DNA of 64,000 bases from Paenibacillus sanguinis 2301083 = DSM 16941 (GCF_000374825.1 NZ_KB895382.1:186001-250000); one strand, 5' to 3'. Counted from the stretch's first letter, positions 18,286 to 27,185 are shown. Notes: generated by a model from the sequence alone, not told the origin. A program made the numbers and translations.

Positions 18286-18873
18286 ATGGCTCAGCGGTTA
18301 GCCACAGAGTATGTTAATGCCAATATGCGTTTGTCGGAAGAACAGATGTCCCAATTTATTCACAAGGTATATGACCCGCATGTACGCCAGTACGTCAAGG
18401 TGCTTGATCACGGTGGACAGGAGGTTGTGCTGGAGGATGATGGCGGGGAGGAAGTTCGTTTGCCCTTCGACCGCAGAGAAGGATATTACGTCTGTGAGCT
18501 GTCCTTCCGTCTGGAGGCACCTCATTTGACCAATGTCATGAGATTGCTGTTTGCCGCGTTCAAAGGCACCGGCATGGTGACAAGGATTTATAACGGGTTC
18601 ATGATGATGTATTATTATCAGGGAGGACGGGTCCGCAAAATTGTGGAGTATTCCCGGGATTCCTACAAGCTTGTTTTTGAACAGAAGGATGCGGCTGCGA
18701 ATTTACAGCAGGTGTATATCAATAATGATATCGAAACAGAAATTTCCGGGATTCACAAGCGAATTAACGCGTTGCTTGATGCCCGCTTCGCTAGCAGAGA
18801 CGCCCTGGAAACGGCAGCAATTGATGACGAACTGCGTAATTGCTCCCGCCGGCTCTTTGCGCTTGAAGCTTAG
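18286..18873 (+). CDS. Conserved protein of unknown function
   Basis: A 195-aa soluble protein with a mixed alpha/beta look. The start ATG 18286 follows GAGGAG. Acidic DDGGEEVRLPFDRREGYY is followed by a hydrophobic and aromatic stretch (MRLLFAAFKGTG, FMMMYYYQGGRVRK) and a C-terminal half predicted helical, IHKRINALLDARFASRDALE. I see no signal peptide, membrane helix or catalytic motif. I recall similar short proteins in Paenibacillus being labelled as non-ribosomal peptide synthetase modules; nothing here supports that, since there is no adenylation, condensation or carrier motif. It has its own intergenic region (TATAAT at 18242, weak -35) and a terminator, so it is probably monocistronic. 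Confidence 0.75.
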   Translation: MAQRLATEYVNANMRLSEEQMSQFIHKVYDPHVRQYVKVLDHGGQEVVLEDDGGEEVRLPFDRREGYYVCELSFRLEAPHLTNVMRLLFAAFKGTGMVTRIYNGFMMMYYYQGGRVRKIVEYSRDSYKLVFEQKDAAANLQQVYINNDIETEISGIHKRINALLDARFASRDALETAAIDDELRNCSRRLFALEA

Positions 18874-18980
18874 CAAGTAGAGTTGGGCAGAAGGGGAAAT
18901 CAGTTCATAAGGTGAACGTCTCGCGCTCGCCAAGATATCTACAACCTGGGTGCTTCAAGAGAATAATTACTTTCGGACTC

Positions 18981-19028
18981 AGCCTTCTACATTCACCAAT
19001 TCGTGAGTGGAGGAGGCTGTTGTTCGTT
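18981..19028 (+). terminator. Terminator after the unknown gene
   Basis: AGCCTTCTACATTCAC pairs with GTGAGTGGAGGAGGCT around a 6-base loop, including two G-T pairs and one mismatch, and is followed by a T-rich stretch TGTTGTTCGTTT. Confidence 0.6.
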
Positions 19029-19073
19029 TAACCGATTAGGAATGCAGTAAGGCCGACTCGGTGGGGGTCGGGT

Positions 19074-19103
19074 TTGACGGATATAGTCTCAATAACCTAC
19101 AAT
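19074..19103 (+). promoter_or_regulatory. SigA promoter of the AraC-type regulator gene
   Basis: TTGACG (19074-19079), an 18-base spacer and TACAAT (19098-19103), about 80 bases before the ATG. Confidence 0.6.
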
Positions 19104-19182
19104 AATTTGGAAAGCTGCTTCAGAAGCATATTGGAAAATGAAAACGCATACCTTGGCGGAGTGATAGGAATGGAGGCGGACG

Positions 19183-21474
19183 ATGAGTCGATGGTGGTTC
19201 AAAAAGCAGATGCTATCTTACCTTCCGCTGTTACTATTGATCATCTTTGTCCTGTTAGGTGCAACCTTCCTGTCAATTGTCCAGCAATCCAAACAAGATG
19301 TTGTTCGTGCCAATGGGGTATTTGCAGAGCATGTTCAGCAGATTGTTGATTTCAATCTCAAGGCAGTTGAGACGCAGGTTCTGAACGCGGCACTGCAAAA
19401 TGAGAAGCTTGCCACTTATTTTTATGAGGAGGAACTGGGCAAACGTTATTTCTATAAATACGAAATCTCTAAAGAGCTGGATAAGATCAAGCTGTCATTG
19501 CCATTTATTGAATCGATCTATCTGTATCGCACCGCAGATGAGACGGTGTTGTCTAATGCGATGCTTCTGCCGTTGAACAAGCATGGCGATCAGGCGTTCA
19601 TTCGGAGCTGGCTGGAACATAGTGAGCGTGATCACAAATGGTCCAATGCACGATCACTTCGTAACAAATATTCAGATCAGCCTGGAGATGTTGTTTCGTT
19701 AGTAAGCGCTTACCCTCCTCCAAAGGGTGAAAGTGGACTTATTGTTGTCAATGTGAAGGTGTCCGAACTGCAGCAACTGGTTGCGGAAATGAATCAGGCA
19801 GCGGACATTAGCAGTGCAAGGTTAATTGGCAGTAACGGCCTGGATATCTTCAATTCCTCGCTTACGAGCGACATGGAGGAACTACATCACATTGTATCGG
19901 ACTATACAGGCTGGACGATTGCGACTGGCATACAGGACAACTCGGTTTATACCTTCGCCTCGGGGATGTTCACGGTGATGCTTGGGATTTCCTTTGTTAT
20001 GTTAATATTGGGCATTGCCTGGATTGTTTATACAGCACGTAGTCAATACAAGCCAATCCATACCATCATGCAGCGTATTGTTTACTTTCGCTCGGCTCAA
20101 CACGAGATTTTCCAGCCGCAGTCGCAGCCGACGAAGGATGAACTGAAATATATCGAAAAGGCCTTTCAGCATCTTACTAAACAGGTGCTCGAATATGAGC
20201 GTGAACAGGAAGAAAGCTTGATGTTCAAGCGTCGACACAAGCTGCGTGAGTTAGTTGCAGGTACCGAAATCTGGAATCGGGATGAATGGAAGAAGGCAGC
20301 TGTCAGGCTGAAAGTTTGCGGTTTCTCCACACAGTTGTCGATTGGAATTGTTGAGATCGATCATTACGCGGAATTTGCCAATCGTTACGCTACACGTGAT
20401 CAGTATTTATTTCAGTTTGTTATGAACAGTGTATCCAAAGAGCTCGCAGGTCAACATGCCGTGAATATATGGGCAGAGTGGCTGGAGGGATCAAGGATGA
20501 CGATCTTGCTGGTCGATACGAATGGAACCGAACAGCTTACTGAAGGGGATTCATTGAATAGAGATGATCGGGAGCTTCAGGAGAGGGTACATGTGATTGC
20601 TGCCAGTCTGTCTGATTGGGTCAGAAATAATCTTGATTTCACAATTTCGATTGGACTCAGCAGGATAATCTCCGATCCGGAGCAGCTATATTTGATTCAT
20701 GCAGAAGCTCAGGAAGCTCTGAATGACAAGTTCATTCAGGGCAGCGGACGAGTGATTGCTTATGAGGAATTACATGTTGAGAGTCAGCAAGAAGTTTATA
20801 GACTGATCCCAAGGATTCGTTCCCTCACCCATGCCTATCGGATTGGAGAAGAGCGCTGGAAAGACGAGATGCATCTCCTATTCGAGGAACTGACCACCGG
20901 AGGCTTCGCCAGGAGTGATGTATACTATTTGATTAATCAAATTGTCCATATGCTGCGCAGAGAATTGATGGAGTTCTCTGAGGAGGGGCGGTCGCTATGG
21001 AGCCATGATATGTATCCGGCTCTGGAGCGTATGTTGCAAGGAATGGAGACGATTGAAGAGACCAGGCAGCAACTCATGGCATTATTTACCGAGATGGACG
21101 GCCGGTTTGCAAAATATCGCGAGTCGCGCAAGCATCATAGTCGGATGCAAGAGGTGCGACAATATATTGAGCGGCACTATGCGAATCCGCATCTGTCACT
21201 GAATATGCTGGAGGAGCGATTTGGCATTAGCGGCAAATACATGAGTGCCTTGTTTCGCGAAGAAATTGGCGATAAGTTTGTTGACTTCCTGGCCAAGATG
21301 CGCTTGAGTCATGCGGAGCGTCTGTTGCTGGAGACGAATGAGGCGATTCAGCAGATTGCGCTTCAAGTTGGGTATACGAATCCGATGACTTTTATTCGCA
21401 GCTTCAAGAAGCATTATGGCATGACACCTGGCGATTATCGCAAACAGGAAAAACGGGAAGGTCCATTGCTTTGA
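19183..21474 (+). CDS. Membrane-anchored AraC-family transcriptional regulator (YesS-like)
   Basis: One-protein sensor and activator that probably reads an extracellular sugar and switches on the adjacent transporter. Helices at about 12-33 and 262-284 enclose a 230-residue extracellular sensor domain, as in YesS/YtcD-type proteins. A cytoplasmic linker (300-650) follows, then a C-terminal AraC DNA-binding domain at about 665-755 with both helix-turn-helix units (LNMLEERFGISGKYMSALFR and IQQIALQVGYTNPMTFIRSF). GGAGGCGG sits 5 bases before the ATG. It is 763 aa. This architecture is typical of Paenibacillus polysaccharide and oligosaccharide loci, where the regulator precedes LplB/LplC permeases, as it does here. 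Confidence 0.93.
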   Translation: MSRWWFKKQMLSYLPLLLLIIFVLLGATFLSIVQQSKQDVVRANGVFAEHVQQIVDFNLKAVETQVLNAALQNEKLATYFYEEELGKRYFYKYEISKELDKIKLSLPFIESIYLYRTADETVLSNAMLLPLNKHGDQAFIRSWLEHSERDHKWSNARSLRNKYSDQPGDVVSLVSAYPPPKGESGLIVVNVKVSELQQLVAEMNQAADISSARLIGSNGLDIFNSSLTSDMEELHHIVSDYTGWTIATGIQDNSVYTFASGMFTVMLGISFVMLILGIAWIVYTARSQYKPIHTIMQRIVYFRSAQHEIFQPQSQPTKDELKYIEKAFQHLTKQVLEYEREQEESLMFKRRHKLRELVAGTEIWNRDEWKKAAVRLKVCGFSTQLSIGIVEIDHYAEFANRYATRDQYLFQFVMNSVSKELAGQHAVNIWAEWLEGSRMTILLVDTNGTEQLTEGDSLNRDDRELQERVHVIAASLSDWVRNNLDFTISIGLSRIISDPEQLYLIHAEAQEALNDKFIQGSGRVIAYEELHVESQQEVYRLIPRIRSLTHAYRIGEERWKDEMHLLFEELTTGGFARSDVYYLINQIVHMLRRELMEFSEEGRSLWSHDMYPALERMLQGMETIEETRQQLMALFTEMDGRFAKYRESRKHHSRMQEVRQYIERHYANPHLSLNMLEERFGISGKYMSALFREEIGDKFVDFLAKMRLSHAERLLLETNEAIQQIALQVGYTNPMTFIRSFKKHYGMTPGDYRKQEKREGPLL

Positions 21475-21518
21475 GCTTGTTCAGTTATCCGTTAAGGATG
21501 GCTGGTACAGGCTTTTTT
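21473..21518 (+). terminator. Terminator after the AraC-type regulator gene
   Basis: An imperfect stem, AGCTTGTTCAG with CTGGTACAGGCT, has an inner ATCC/GGAT pairing and runs into a TTTTTT tract. The permease genes therefore probably have their own promoter in the 21520-21730 region. Confidence 0.6.
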
Positions 21519-21663
21519 CTGCGTGGATAGTGTTTTTTTGTAAAAACGTCAATCACCTGGAATTAACGCAATTGAGAATAAGGTCAACATTCTACCAAAT
21601 GGAGATTAGTGGAATCTTGATGATTGCTTATCTGCGGGCAACCGCCCTATAGTCGATGTTAGG

Positions 21664-21673
21664 GTGGTACCAC
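21664..21673 (+). promoter_or_regulatory. Palindrome upstream of the sugar ABC operon, candidate operator
   Basis: GTGGTACCAC is a perfect 10-base palindrome 58 bases before the first permease gene, in the only regulatory region of the transporter operon. CCGCCCTA (21642-21649) can also pair with TAGGGTGG here. A role as binding site for the AraC-type regulator is conjecture. Confidence 0.3.
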
Positions 21674-21731
21674 ATCATAACATAAGCTAATTTGTTTTTA
21701 ATGATCTGATTGAGGATGAAGGAGGTTGCGT

Positions 21732-22685
21732 GTGGCAAACTCAACTGGCGGTGTACTGAAGTTAAGTAATCAGGGTCGGCGCCGACGTGAGGCCAAGCGG
21801 AGATTTAGAGAAAACCTGCCGTTGCTCTCATTATTCGTGCCAGTATTGCTGTTCTACTTGATTTTCAAGTATGTACCGATGTTCGGCGCAATTATGGCGT
21901 TCAAAAACTACAACTTTACAGATGGCATTCTTCATAGTCCATGGATCGGGTTGGGCAACTTCGAGATCCTGTTCAATAACCCGCAGACGATTAACATTAT
22001 TCGTAATACACTGGTGCTTAGCGTATTGAATATTGTCGTTGGCTTCCCAATTCCGATTTTGCTCGCTATTCTGCTCAATGAAGTACGCAGACAATGGTTC
22101 AAGAAATGGGTGCAGACGCTGGTTTATCTCCCGCATTTCTTCTCCTGGGTTATTGTTGGCGGGATCGTAGTAACGATCTTTGCTGAGCAGAATGGGATTG
22201 TGAATGCTGTTCTGGAACGGATGACTGGCAAGACCTTTCCCTTTCTTTATGACGAGAGATCATGGATTGCAATTTTCCTCGGAGCTGGTATTTGGAAGGA
22301 AGCCGGATTTAGCACGATTATCTTCCTGGCTGCCATCACGGGCATCGATCCCTCTCTCTATGAAGCGGCGAGCATGGATGGCGCCAGCAAATGGCGGCAG
22401 ATAATCAATATAACCCTGCCGGGAATTAGTGCCACCATTGTCCTGCTCCTGATCTTGCAGATGGGCAGTGTGATGAGTGTGGGCTTTGATCCTGTGTATG
22501 TCCTGCAGAATTCCGGGGTGCACAACGTATCAGAGGTTATCAGTACTTATATCTACAAGGTCGGTATTCAAGGTGGACAGTTCAGCTTGACCTCCGCTAT
22601 GGGCTTGTTTGAATCAATCGTGGGTTTCGTGCTGGTGTTCAGCGCCAATGTGGTCGCTCGGAGATTTGGCAATGGCCTATGGTAA
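21732..22685 (+). CDS. Sugar ABC transporter permease, LplB/YtcP-partner type
   Basis: First permease of a carbohydrate importer (CUT1 family, without its own ATPase gene; such systems usually share MsmX-type ATPases). GTG 21732 is chosen because AAGGAGG ends 6 bases before it; the TTG at 21726 lies inside that site. After a basic N-terminus (GRRRREAKRRFREN) there are six membrane segments, the first near 35-55. The EAA loop is LYEAASMDGASKWRQIINIT. The end FSANVVARRFGNGLW is characteristic of LplB. It is 317 aa and lies 54 bases before its partner. Confidence 0.92.
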   Translation: MANSTGGVLKLSNQGRRRREAKRRFRENLPLLSLFVPVLLFYLIFKYVPMFGAIMAFKNYNFTDGILHSPWIGLGNFEILFNNPQTINIIRNTLVLSVLNIVVGFPIPILLAILLNEVRRQWFKKWVQTLVYLPHFFSWVIVGGIVVTIFAEQNGIVNAVLERMTGKTFPFLYDERSWIAIFLGAGIWKEAGFSTIIFLAAITGIDPSLYEAASMDGASKWRQIINITLPGISATIVLLLILQMGSVMSVGFDPVYVLQNSGVHNVSEVISTYIYKVGIQGGQFSLTSAMGLFESIVGFVLVFSANVVARRFGNGLW

Positions 22686-22739
22686 ACAAGACCATAGGCA
22701 ATCAGCGGCTGCTGATACAGAGGGAGGGCGAGAGAGACT

Positions 22740-23615
22740 ATGAGAACAACACGAGGTGAAAGATGGTTTTATGCATTTAATTACGGAGTACTGACATTGG
22801 CTGGACTCAGTTGCTTGCTGCCGCTTATTCACCTGATGGCGGTGTCCTTGAGTGATAACCATGCGATCCTGTCCGGGATGGTTACGCTGTGGCCGGTGGG
22901 CTGGAGCTTTGAGACCTATCGCTCGCTGTTTGAAGGCACGCGGATCGTGGAAGCTTTCAAGAATAGTGTCATTCTCACAGTTGTCGGGGTAGGTCTGAGT
23001 ATGCTCTTCACGGTGATGGCGGCCTATCCGTTATCCAAGCGGCATTTCTATGCACGGAGAACGTTTACGTTGATTATTGTCTTCACCATGCTTTTCGGTG
23101 GCGGAACGATCCCGACTTTTCTCGTCCTGAAGGCATTGGGGCTAATCAATAGCTATTGGGCATTATGGCTGACGGGGCTGGTCAGCACGTACAATATGCT
23201 GGTCATGCGAACCTTCTTCGAGGGCATACCTGAAGAGGTGATCGAGTCGGCTAAAATAGATGGTTGCGGAGAGTACAGACAGTTGCTGCGAATTATATTG
23301 CCCTTATCTATGCCGGTCATTGCAACCTTGACGTTGTTCTATGCGGTCGGTTACTGGAATTCCTTCTACAGTGTGATGATTTTTATTCATGACACGACCA
23401 AATATAACCTTGCCGTCATGGTTCAGCAGATGGTGCAAAGTCAGACGATGCTGCAGGAGATGAATAATCTTCAATCGGAGAGTGTGCAGCAGATGACTCC
23501 GGAATCGATCAAGGCCGCTGCATTGTTCGTGATGCTCATTCCGATGCTGGTGGTATATCCTTTTCTGCAGAAGTATTTCGTAAAGGGTGTCATGATTGGT
23601 GCGGTTAAAGGATAG
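22740..23615 (+). CDS. Sugar ABC transporter permease, LplC/YtcP type
   Basis: Second permease of the CUT1 importer. GAGGGAGGGCGAGAG lies before ATG 22740. The 291-aa protein has six membrane segments and EAA loop PEEVIESAKIDGCGEYRQLL. The C-terminus YPFLQKYFVKGVMIGAVKG is the LplC hallmark. The insertion around QMVQSQTMLQEMNNLQ is typical of the YtcP group found with family 1 oligosaccharide binders in Paenibacillus. It is co-transcribed with the flanking genes. Confidence 0.92.
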   Translation: MRTTRGERWFYAFNYGVLTLAGLSCLLPLIHLMAVSLSDNHAILSGMVTLWPVGWSFETYRSLFEGTRIVEAFKNSVILTVVGVGLSMLFTVMAAYPLSKRHFYARRTFTLIIVFTMLFGGGTIPTFLVLKALGLINSYWALWLTGLVSTYNMLVMRTFFEGIPEEVIESAKIDGCGEYRQLLRIILPLSMPVIATLTLFYAVGYWNSFYSVMIFIHDTTKYNLAVMVQQMVQSQTMLQEMNNLQSESVQQMTPESIKAAALFVMLIPMLVVYPFLQKYFVKGVMIGAVKG

Positions 23616-23671
23616 CTATAGAATTGTCTTGCTGAGAATTACGGTAAAATATATTAAATGGAGGTTATAGG

Positions 23672-25309
23672 ATGATAGGCAGGAATCCAAGCAAGAGTGC
23701 GTTGCTAATCGCAGCGACTATGTTGGTTATGCTGGTGCTCGCTGCATGCGGAACAGGGAATAATGAGTCGACTGCAAGAGACAAGTCTGTCAATGGGGAT
23801 AAGTCAGCAACCGGCCGCAGTACAATTACCGTTACCTTGTATGATCGCGGTAATGTGCCTCCAGCAGCAGGGACAGTGGACGACAACATCTGGTCTCAAT
23901 GGATTAATGAACATAGTCCTGTAGGCGTTGATTTCATTCCATTCCCGCGCTCAGAGCAAGTGCAGAAGCTGAATCTGCTGTTTGCTTCAGGGGATGCACC
24001 GGACCTGATTCTGGAGTATGACGGTAACTTTCTTAATCAGCTGTATGGGCAGAAGCAGCTGTTGAGGCTTGATGACCTGATTGCCAAACACAGCACAACC
24101 TATAAGAAAATGACAGAGGAATATCCACAGCTGCGTACCCTCGGACAGATGGATGATGGCGGTACCTATCTGGTTGGGCGAATTCTGGGTATGAAGACCA
24201 ATGACTACATGCTGATTCGCAAGGACTGGCTGGATAAGCTGGAGCTCGATATGCCGACCACAACTGAAGAACTTTTTGAGGTGGCCAAGGCATTCCGTGA
24301 GCAGGATCCCGATGAGAATGGGGAGCGAGACACATTCGGTATGAATATGGGCGGCAATAATGCAGAGTCTGTTATCAATGCCATGTTTAATAATGGCAGT
24401 CGTTTTGTACAGGATGGTAGGCTCGTTAATCCAACGGTAGGCGAGCAGGCAAAGGCAGCGGCCGATTTCCAGAAACGCTTGTTTGAGGCAGGCATCGTGG
24501 ATAAGGATTTCCTGACAGATAAGACGGGTGAAGTGGCCAAGCAAAGCTGGATAAGCGGCAAACTGGGTATTTATCTGTCGAGTAGCGGGATTGACAATGC
24601 CTTACTGCTGGAAGCACACAAATCCTTGTTGCAGAATAATCCGGAAGCGGTGATTGAACCAGTCCCACTGCCAGAAAGCCCATATGGCGCCTTTAATCCC
24701 AAATATAAATCACCGATTCAAATGACCGGTGCAATCAATGCCCATGCCAAGGATCCGCAAGCCGTTATGCAATATATTGACTTCCTGGTAGAACAAGACA
24801 CAATCATGACGTTAAAGAATGGGATTGAGGGTGTTCACTATAACAAGGATGCAGACGGTGTTGCGATCCCGATTGATGTGGAGAAGAATAAGACTGAACT
24901 GGTGGGCATGCTGGATTACAATATGCTAAGCTTCATCGGCACATTGCCAGAGAAGGAGCAAGCTGAGGTCAAGCTCAACATGGATGTTCCCGCAGAGAAG
25001 GCATTCAGTGAGCTGATTGACTCTGCACACGCAGCATTTCTGAATCCGGATCGGCCATTCGCTCATCCGATTATCAACTGGCCAGGCTTGCCGTCTGATC
25101 TGCAAGTGATATCTAAGAATACGGAAACCATTGGTGATATCTGGAGAAAGTCCATTGTTAGCGGTGATAAATATACGACCGATCAGGCGCTGGCTGATGT
25201 GCAGGCGCTATGGAACAATGCTGGCGGAACCAAGATTGATGAATATTTCAGCAATTGGCTTGAAGAGAAAGCAGACAATGTATTGTATATCAGTGATTTT
25301 CAACAGTAA
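23672..25309 (+). CDS. Sugar ABC transporter solute-binding lipoprotein (LplA-like)
   Basis: Captures the oligosaccharide outside the cell. Signal peptide 1-25 ends in lipobox LAAC with Cys26, followed by a Ser/Asn/Thr/Asp linker. The mature body is the large extracellular solute-binding protein family 1 fold of 545 aa, as in LplA. GGAGG lies 13 bases before the ATG. The position after the two permeases and before a GH130 enzyme suggests a mannose-containing disaccharide or oligosaccharide as ligand. That specificity is inferred from neighbours only. Confidence 0.92.
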   Translation: MIGRNPSKSALLIAATMLVMLVLAACGTGNNESTARDKSVNGDKSATGRSTITVTLYDRGNVPPAAGTVDDNIWSQWINEHSPVGVDFIPFPRSEQVQKLNLLFASGDAPDLILEYDGNFLNQLYGQKQLLRLDDLIAKHSTTYKKMTEEYPQLRTLGQMDDGGTYLVGRILGMKTNDYMLIRKDWLDKLELDMPTTTEELFEVAKAFREQDPDENGERDTFGMNMGGNNAESVINAMFNNGSRFVQDGRLVNPTVGEQAKAAADFQKRLFEAGIVDKDFLTDKTGEVAKQSWISGKLGIYLSSSGIDNALLLEAHKSLLQNNPEAVIEPVPLPESPYGAFNPKYKSPIQMTGAINAHAKDPQAVMQYIDFLVEQDTIMTLKNGIEGVHYNKDADGVAIPIDVEKNKTELVGMLDYNMLSFIGTLPEKEQAEVKLNMDVPAEKAFSELIDSAHAAFLNPDRPFAHPIINWPGLPSDLQVISKNTETIGDIWRKSIVSGDKYTTDQALADVQALWNNAGGTKIDEYFSNWLEEKADNVLYISDFQQ

Positions 25310-25356
25310 TATGACCAAAAATGAAAGCCCTTACCAGGAGAGAAGGAGAGAGACCG

Positions 25357-26358
25357 ATGCAAGCTAATCTTGGCTTTCCCATTCAATCGAGCAAGCATAT
25401 CCATCGCCATCCGGCTAATCCCGTGCTTACTCCCAAGGATGTGCCCTATGGCCCGGCAATGGTCTTTAATGCGGGCGTTGTCAAATTTCAGGGCAAGTAT
25501 GTAATGGTATTCCGCAATGACTATGGCGATGAGCAAGGAGAGCAAGTATACCCAAGTCATACCACGAACCTGGGGCTAGCCTTCAGTGAGGACGGGGTGG
25601 CGTGGACGGTCGCGCCGAACCCGTGCTGGAGCTGGCATGATGAGGAGATTCAGCGGGTGTATGATCCGCGGCTTACCGTGATTGAGGGACGCTGCTATCT
25701 TTGCTTTGCAGTAGATACCAAGCATGGCATCCGTGGCGGAATTGCCGTTACCGATGATTTCCAATCGTTCGAGGTGCTCAGTCTGTCTGTGCCGGATAAT
25801 CGAAATATGGTGTTGTTCCCGGAGCGGATCTGTGGTAAGTATGTACGTCTGGAACGCCCGTTCACGATATATAGCAGAGGGGGCAGGGATCGATTTGATA
25901 TGTGGCTGAGCCGCTCGCCGGACTTACGTTATTGGGGGGACTCAGAGCTGTTGTTGGCCGTGGAGCAGGTACCCTTTGCGAATGATAAAATCGGACCGGG
26001 GGCACCTCCGATCAAGACGGAGCAAGGCTGGCTCACTACATTCCATGCGGTTGACCTGGACCCGACGCGTGGCAAAAACGGCTGGGAGCCTGCGTGGAAA
26101 AAGCGTTACACCGCAGGAATCATGCTGCTGGACCTCGACAATCCGAGTCGCGTGCTAGGGATGTACAAGTCGCCGCTCCTCGTGCCGGAGGCGGACTATG
26201 AGATTGCCGGCGGCTTCCGAAATAATGTCATCTTCCCGGGGGGGATGCTGCTTGAAGATTCCGGCGAAGTAAAGATTTATTACGGTGCTGCTGACACGGT
26301 GGAATGTCTGGCTACAGCAGACGTAGATGATTTGATTCGCCTTTGTTTGGAGCCGTAG
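25357..26358 (+). CDS. GH130 family beta-mannoside phosphorylase-like enzyme
   Basis: Cytoplasmic five-bladed beta-propeller enzyme; the family phosphorolyses beta-1,4-mannosyl-glucose, mannobiose or mannosyl-N-acetylglucosamine to mannose 1-phosphate, or hydrolyses related mannosides. ATG 25357 follows AAGGAGAGAG; the upstream ATG 25321 lacks a site. Family motifs are NPVLTPKDVP, the catalytic Asp in VYDPRLT, LFPERICGKYVRLERP, and KIGPGAPPIKTEQGWL with the phosphate-binding basic residues GRDR and AWKKRY. It is 333 aa with no signal peptide, so it acts on imported sugar. It ends the transporter operon. Phosphorylase versus hydrolase cannot be settled by eye. Confidence 0.88.
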   Translation: MQANLGFPIQSSKHIHRHPANPVLTPKDVPYGPAMVFNAGVVKFQGKYVMVFRNDYGDEQGEQVYPSHTTNLGLAFSEDGVAWTVAPNPCWSWHDEEIQRVYDPRLTVIEGRCYLCFAVDTKHGIRGGIAVTDDFQSFEVLSLSVPDNRNMVLFPERICGKYVRLERPFTIYSRGGRDRFDMWLSRSPDLRYWGDSELLLAVEQVPFANDKIGPGAPPIKTEQGWLTTFHAVDLDPTRGKNGWEPAWKKRYTAGIMLLDLDNPSRVLGMYKSPLLVPEADYEIAGGFRNNVIFPGGMLLEDSGEVKIYYGAADTVECLATADVDDLIRLCLEP

Positions 26359-26378
26359 AGCGGGGTGTAGAATTAAAT

Positions 26379-26436
26379 AAACTGATGTAGAATGAATGCA
26401 TATAGGCTGTTAATCTGGGCAAATGCATCAGTTTTT
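26379..26436 (+). terminator. Terminator after the GH130 gene
   Basis: AAACTGATG pairs with CATCAGTTT around a long loop that contains a further ATGCAT-type pairing, followed by TTT. It closes the carbohydrate operon. Confidence 0.6.
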
Positions 26437-26634
26437 GGCGGATATCCTGAAAAAAGGTTGCAATTGCCCGTAATAGATGTTATTTTAAACTTCGTTGAAA
26501 AGAATATAGGAACCAGGATTCACTCAGGACATGGAGATGTTGCGAGAGAGTTTTCCCTCGGGAAGTGAATGACGTAGGTCCTAGCGGATGAAATTTTGTG
26601 ACATATTTTATTCCTAGGAAGGGGGAACCGAAAG

Positions 26635-27036
26635 GTGGAACATTCGACTTTCGGAAGACACGTTGCTGTTGATGCTTGGGGGATCGACCCTGAAGTGCTG
26701 AACAACGCGGGGCTGTTGGAAGCTCACCTGGTGGAGGCCGCAGAAGCTTGCGGGGCCACGATATTGTCTATGCAATCCAGACAGTTTGAGGCACAAGAAG
26801 GGGCCGCTGTACTGGTGATGCTGTCGGAGAGCCATCTCTCGATTCACACATACCCTGAGAGAGGGTTTGCTGCAATCGATTGCTATACCTGCGGTGAAAT
26901 GGTTGATCCGCAAGTAGCGGTGGAATATCTGGTATCCGTATTGGAACCGGAGAAGACGTACGTGAAGAAGTTGATTCGTGGCATGGGCGAGATGCAAGTC
27001 GTTGAGCCGAAGATTCAGGCTGCTGAATTCGTATAA
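26635..27036 (+). CDS. speD: S-adenosylmethionine decarboxylase proenzyme
   Basis: Makes decarboxylated SAM, the aminopropyl donor for spermidine. It is the short prokaryotic class (133 aa) whose chain self-cleaves between Glu65 and Ser66 (SE/SHLSIHTYPE), turning Ser66 into the pyruvoyl cofactor; His71 and Cys86 are the conserved processing and proton-donor residues. It starts at GTG 26635 with GGAAGGGGGA about 8 bases before. No spermidine synthase gene is adjacent, so it stands alone between the carbohydrate locus and hemA. In its leader TCCTAG (26579) can pair with CTAGGA (26614), which overlaps the ribosome site. Confidence 0.95.
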   Translation: MEHSTFGRHVAVDAWGIDPEVLNNAGLLEAHLVEAAEACGATILSMQSRQFEAQEGAAVLVMLSESHLSIHTYPERGFAAIDCYTCGEMVDPQVAVEYLVSVLEPEKTYVKKLIRGMGEMQVVEPKIQAAEFV

Positions 27037-27077
27037 ACCTGATTGTTGAATTTGCATAACATGATAAATATAGTTTA

Positions 27078-27110
27078 TAAATAACCATGGAGCCAGTCCA
27101 TGGTTATTTA
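27078..27110 (+). terminator. Perfect palindromic hairpin after speD
   Basis: TAAATAACCATGGA and TCCATGGTTATTTA make a perfect 14-bp stem with a 5-base loop. The A/T-rich arms can supply the U-run, so it can terminate in either direction. Confidence 0.75.
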
Positions 27111-27185
27111 TGTTGAATGAATACGATTTCATAAATTAGTCATAAAATACTCACGGATAGCTACGGGATCAAATAATTAATGTGA

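Larger units (their letters stand above)
18874..19182 (+). other. Intergenic region between the unknown gene and the carbohydrate locus
   Basis: About 310 bases without a gene. It holds the terminator at 18981-19028, a GC-rich CCGAC/GTCGG hairpin near 19053-19071 without a proper T-run, and a promoter at 19074-19103. A short open frame from 19074 overlaps the regulator gene out of frame and lacks a ribosome site. Confidence 0.6.

Noticed and set aside
19074..19349. 91-codon open frame overlapping the start of the AraC-type regulator
   Set aside because: It lacks a ribosome site and overlaps a well-supported gene in another frame.
21535..21560. Possible CcpA cre site upstream of the sugar operon
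   Set aside because: TGTAAAAACGTCAATCA has the central CG one base out of place and does not fit the cre consensus.
21655..21680. T-box-like core AGGGTGGTACCAC upstream of the sugar permeases
   Set aside because: There is no stem I, specifier loop or competing terminator, and the downstream genes are not amino-acid related. It is better read as a short palindrome.
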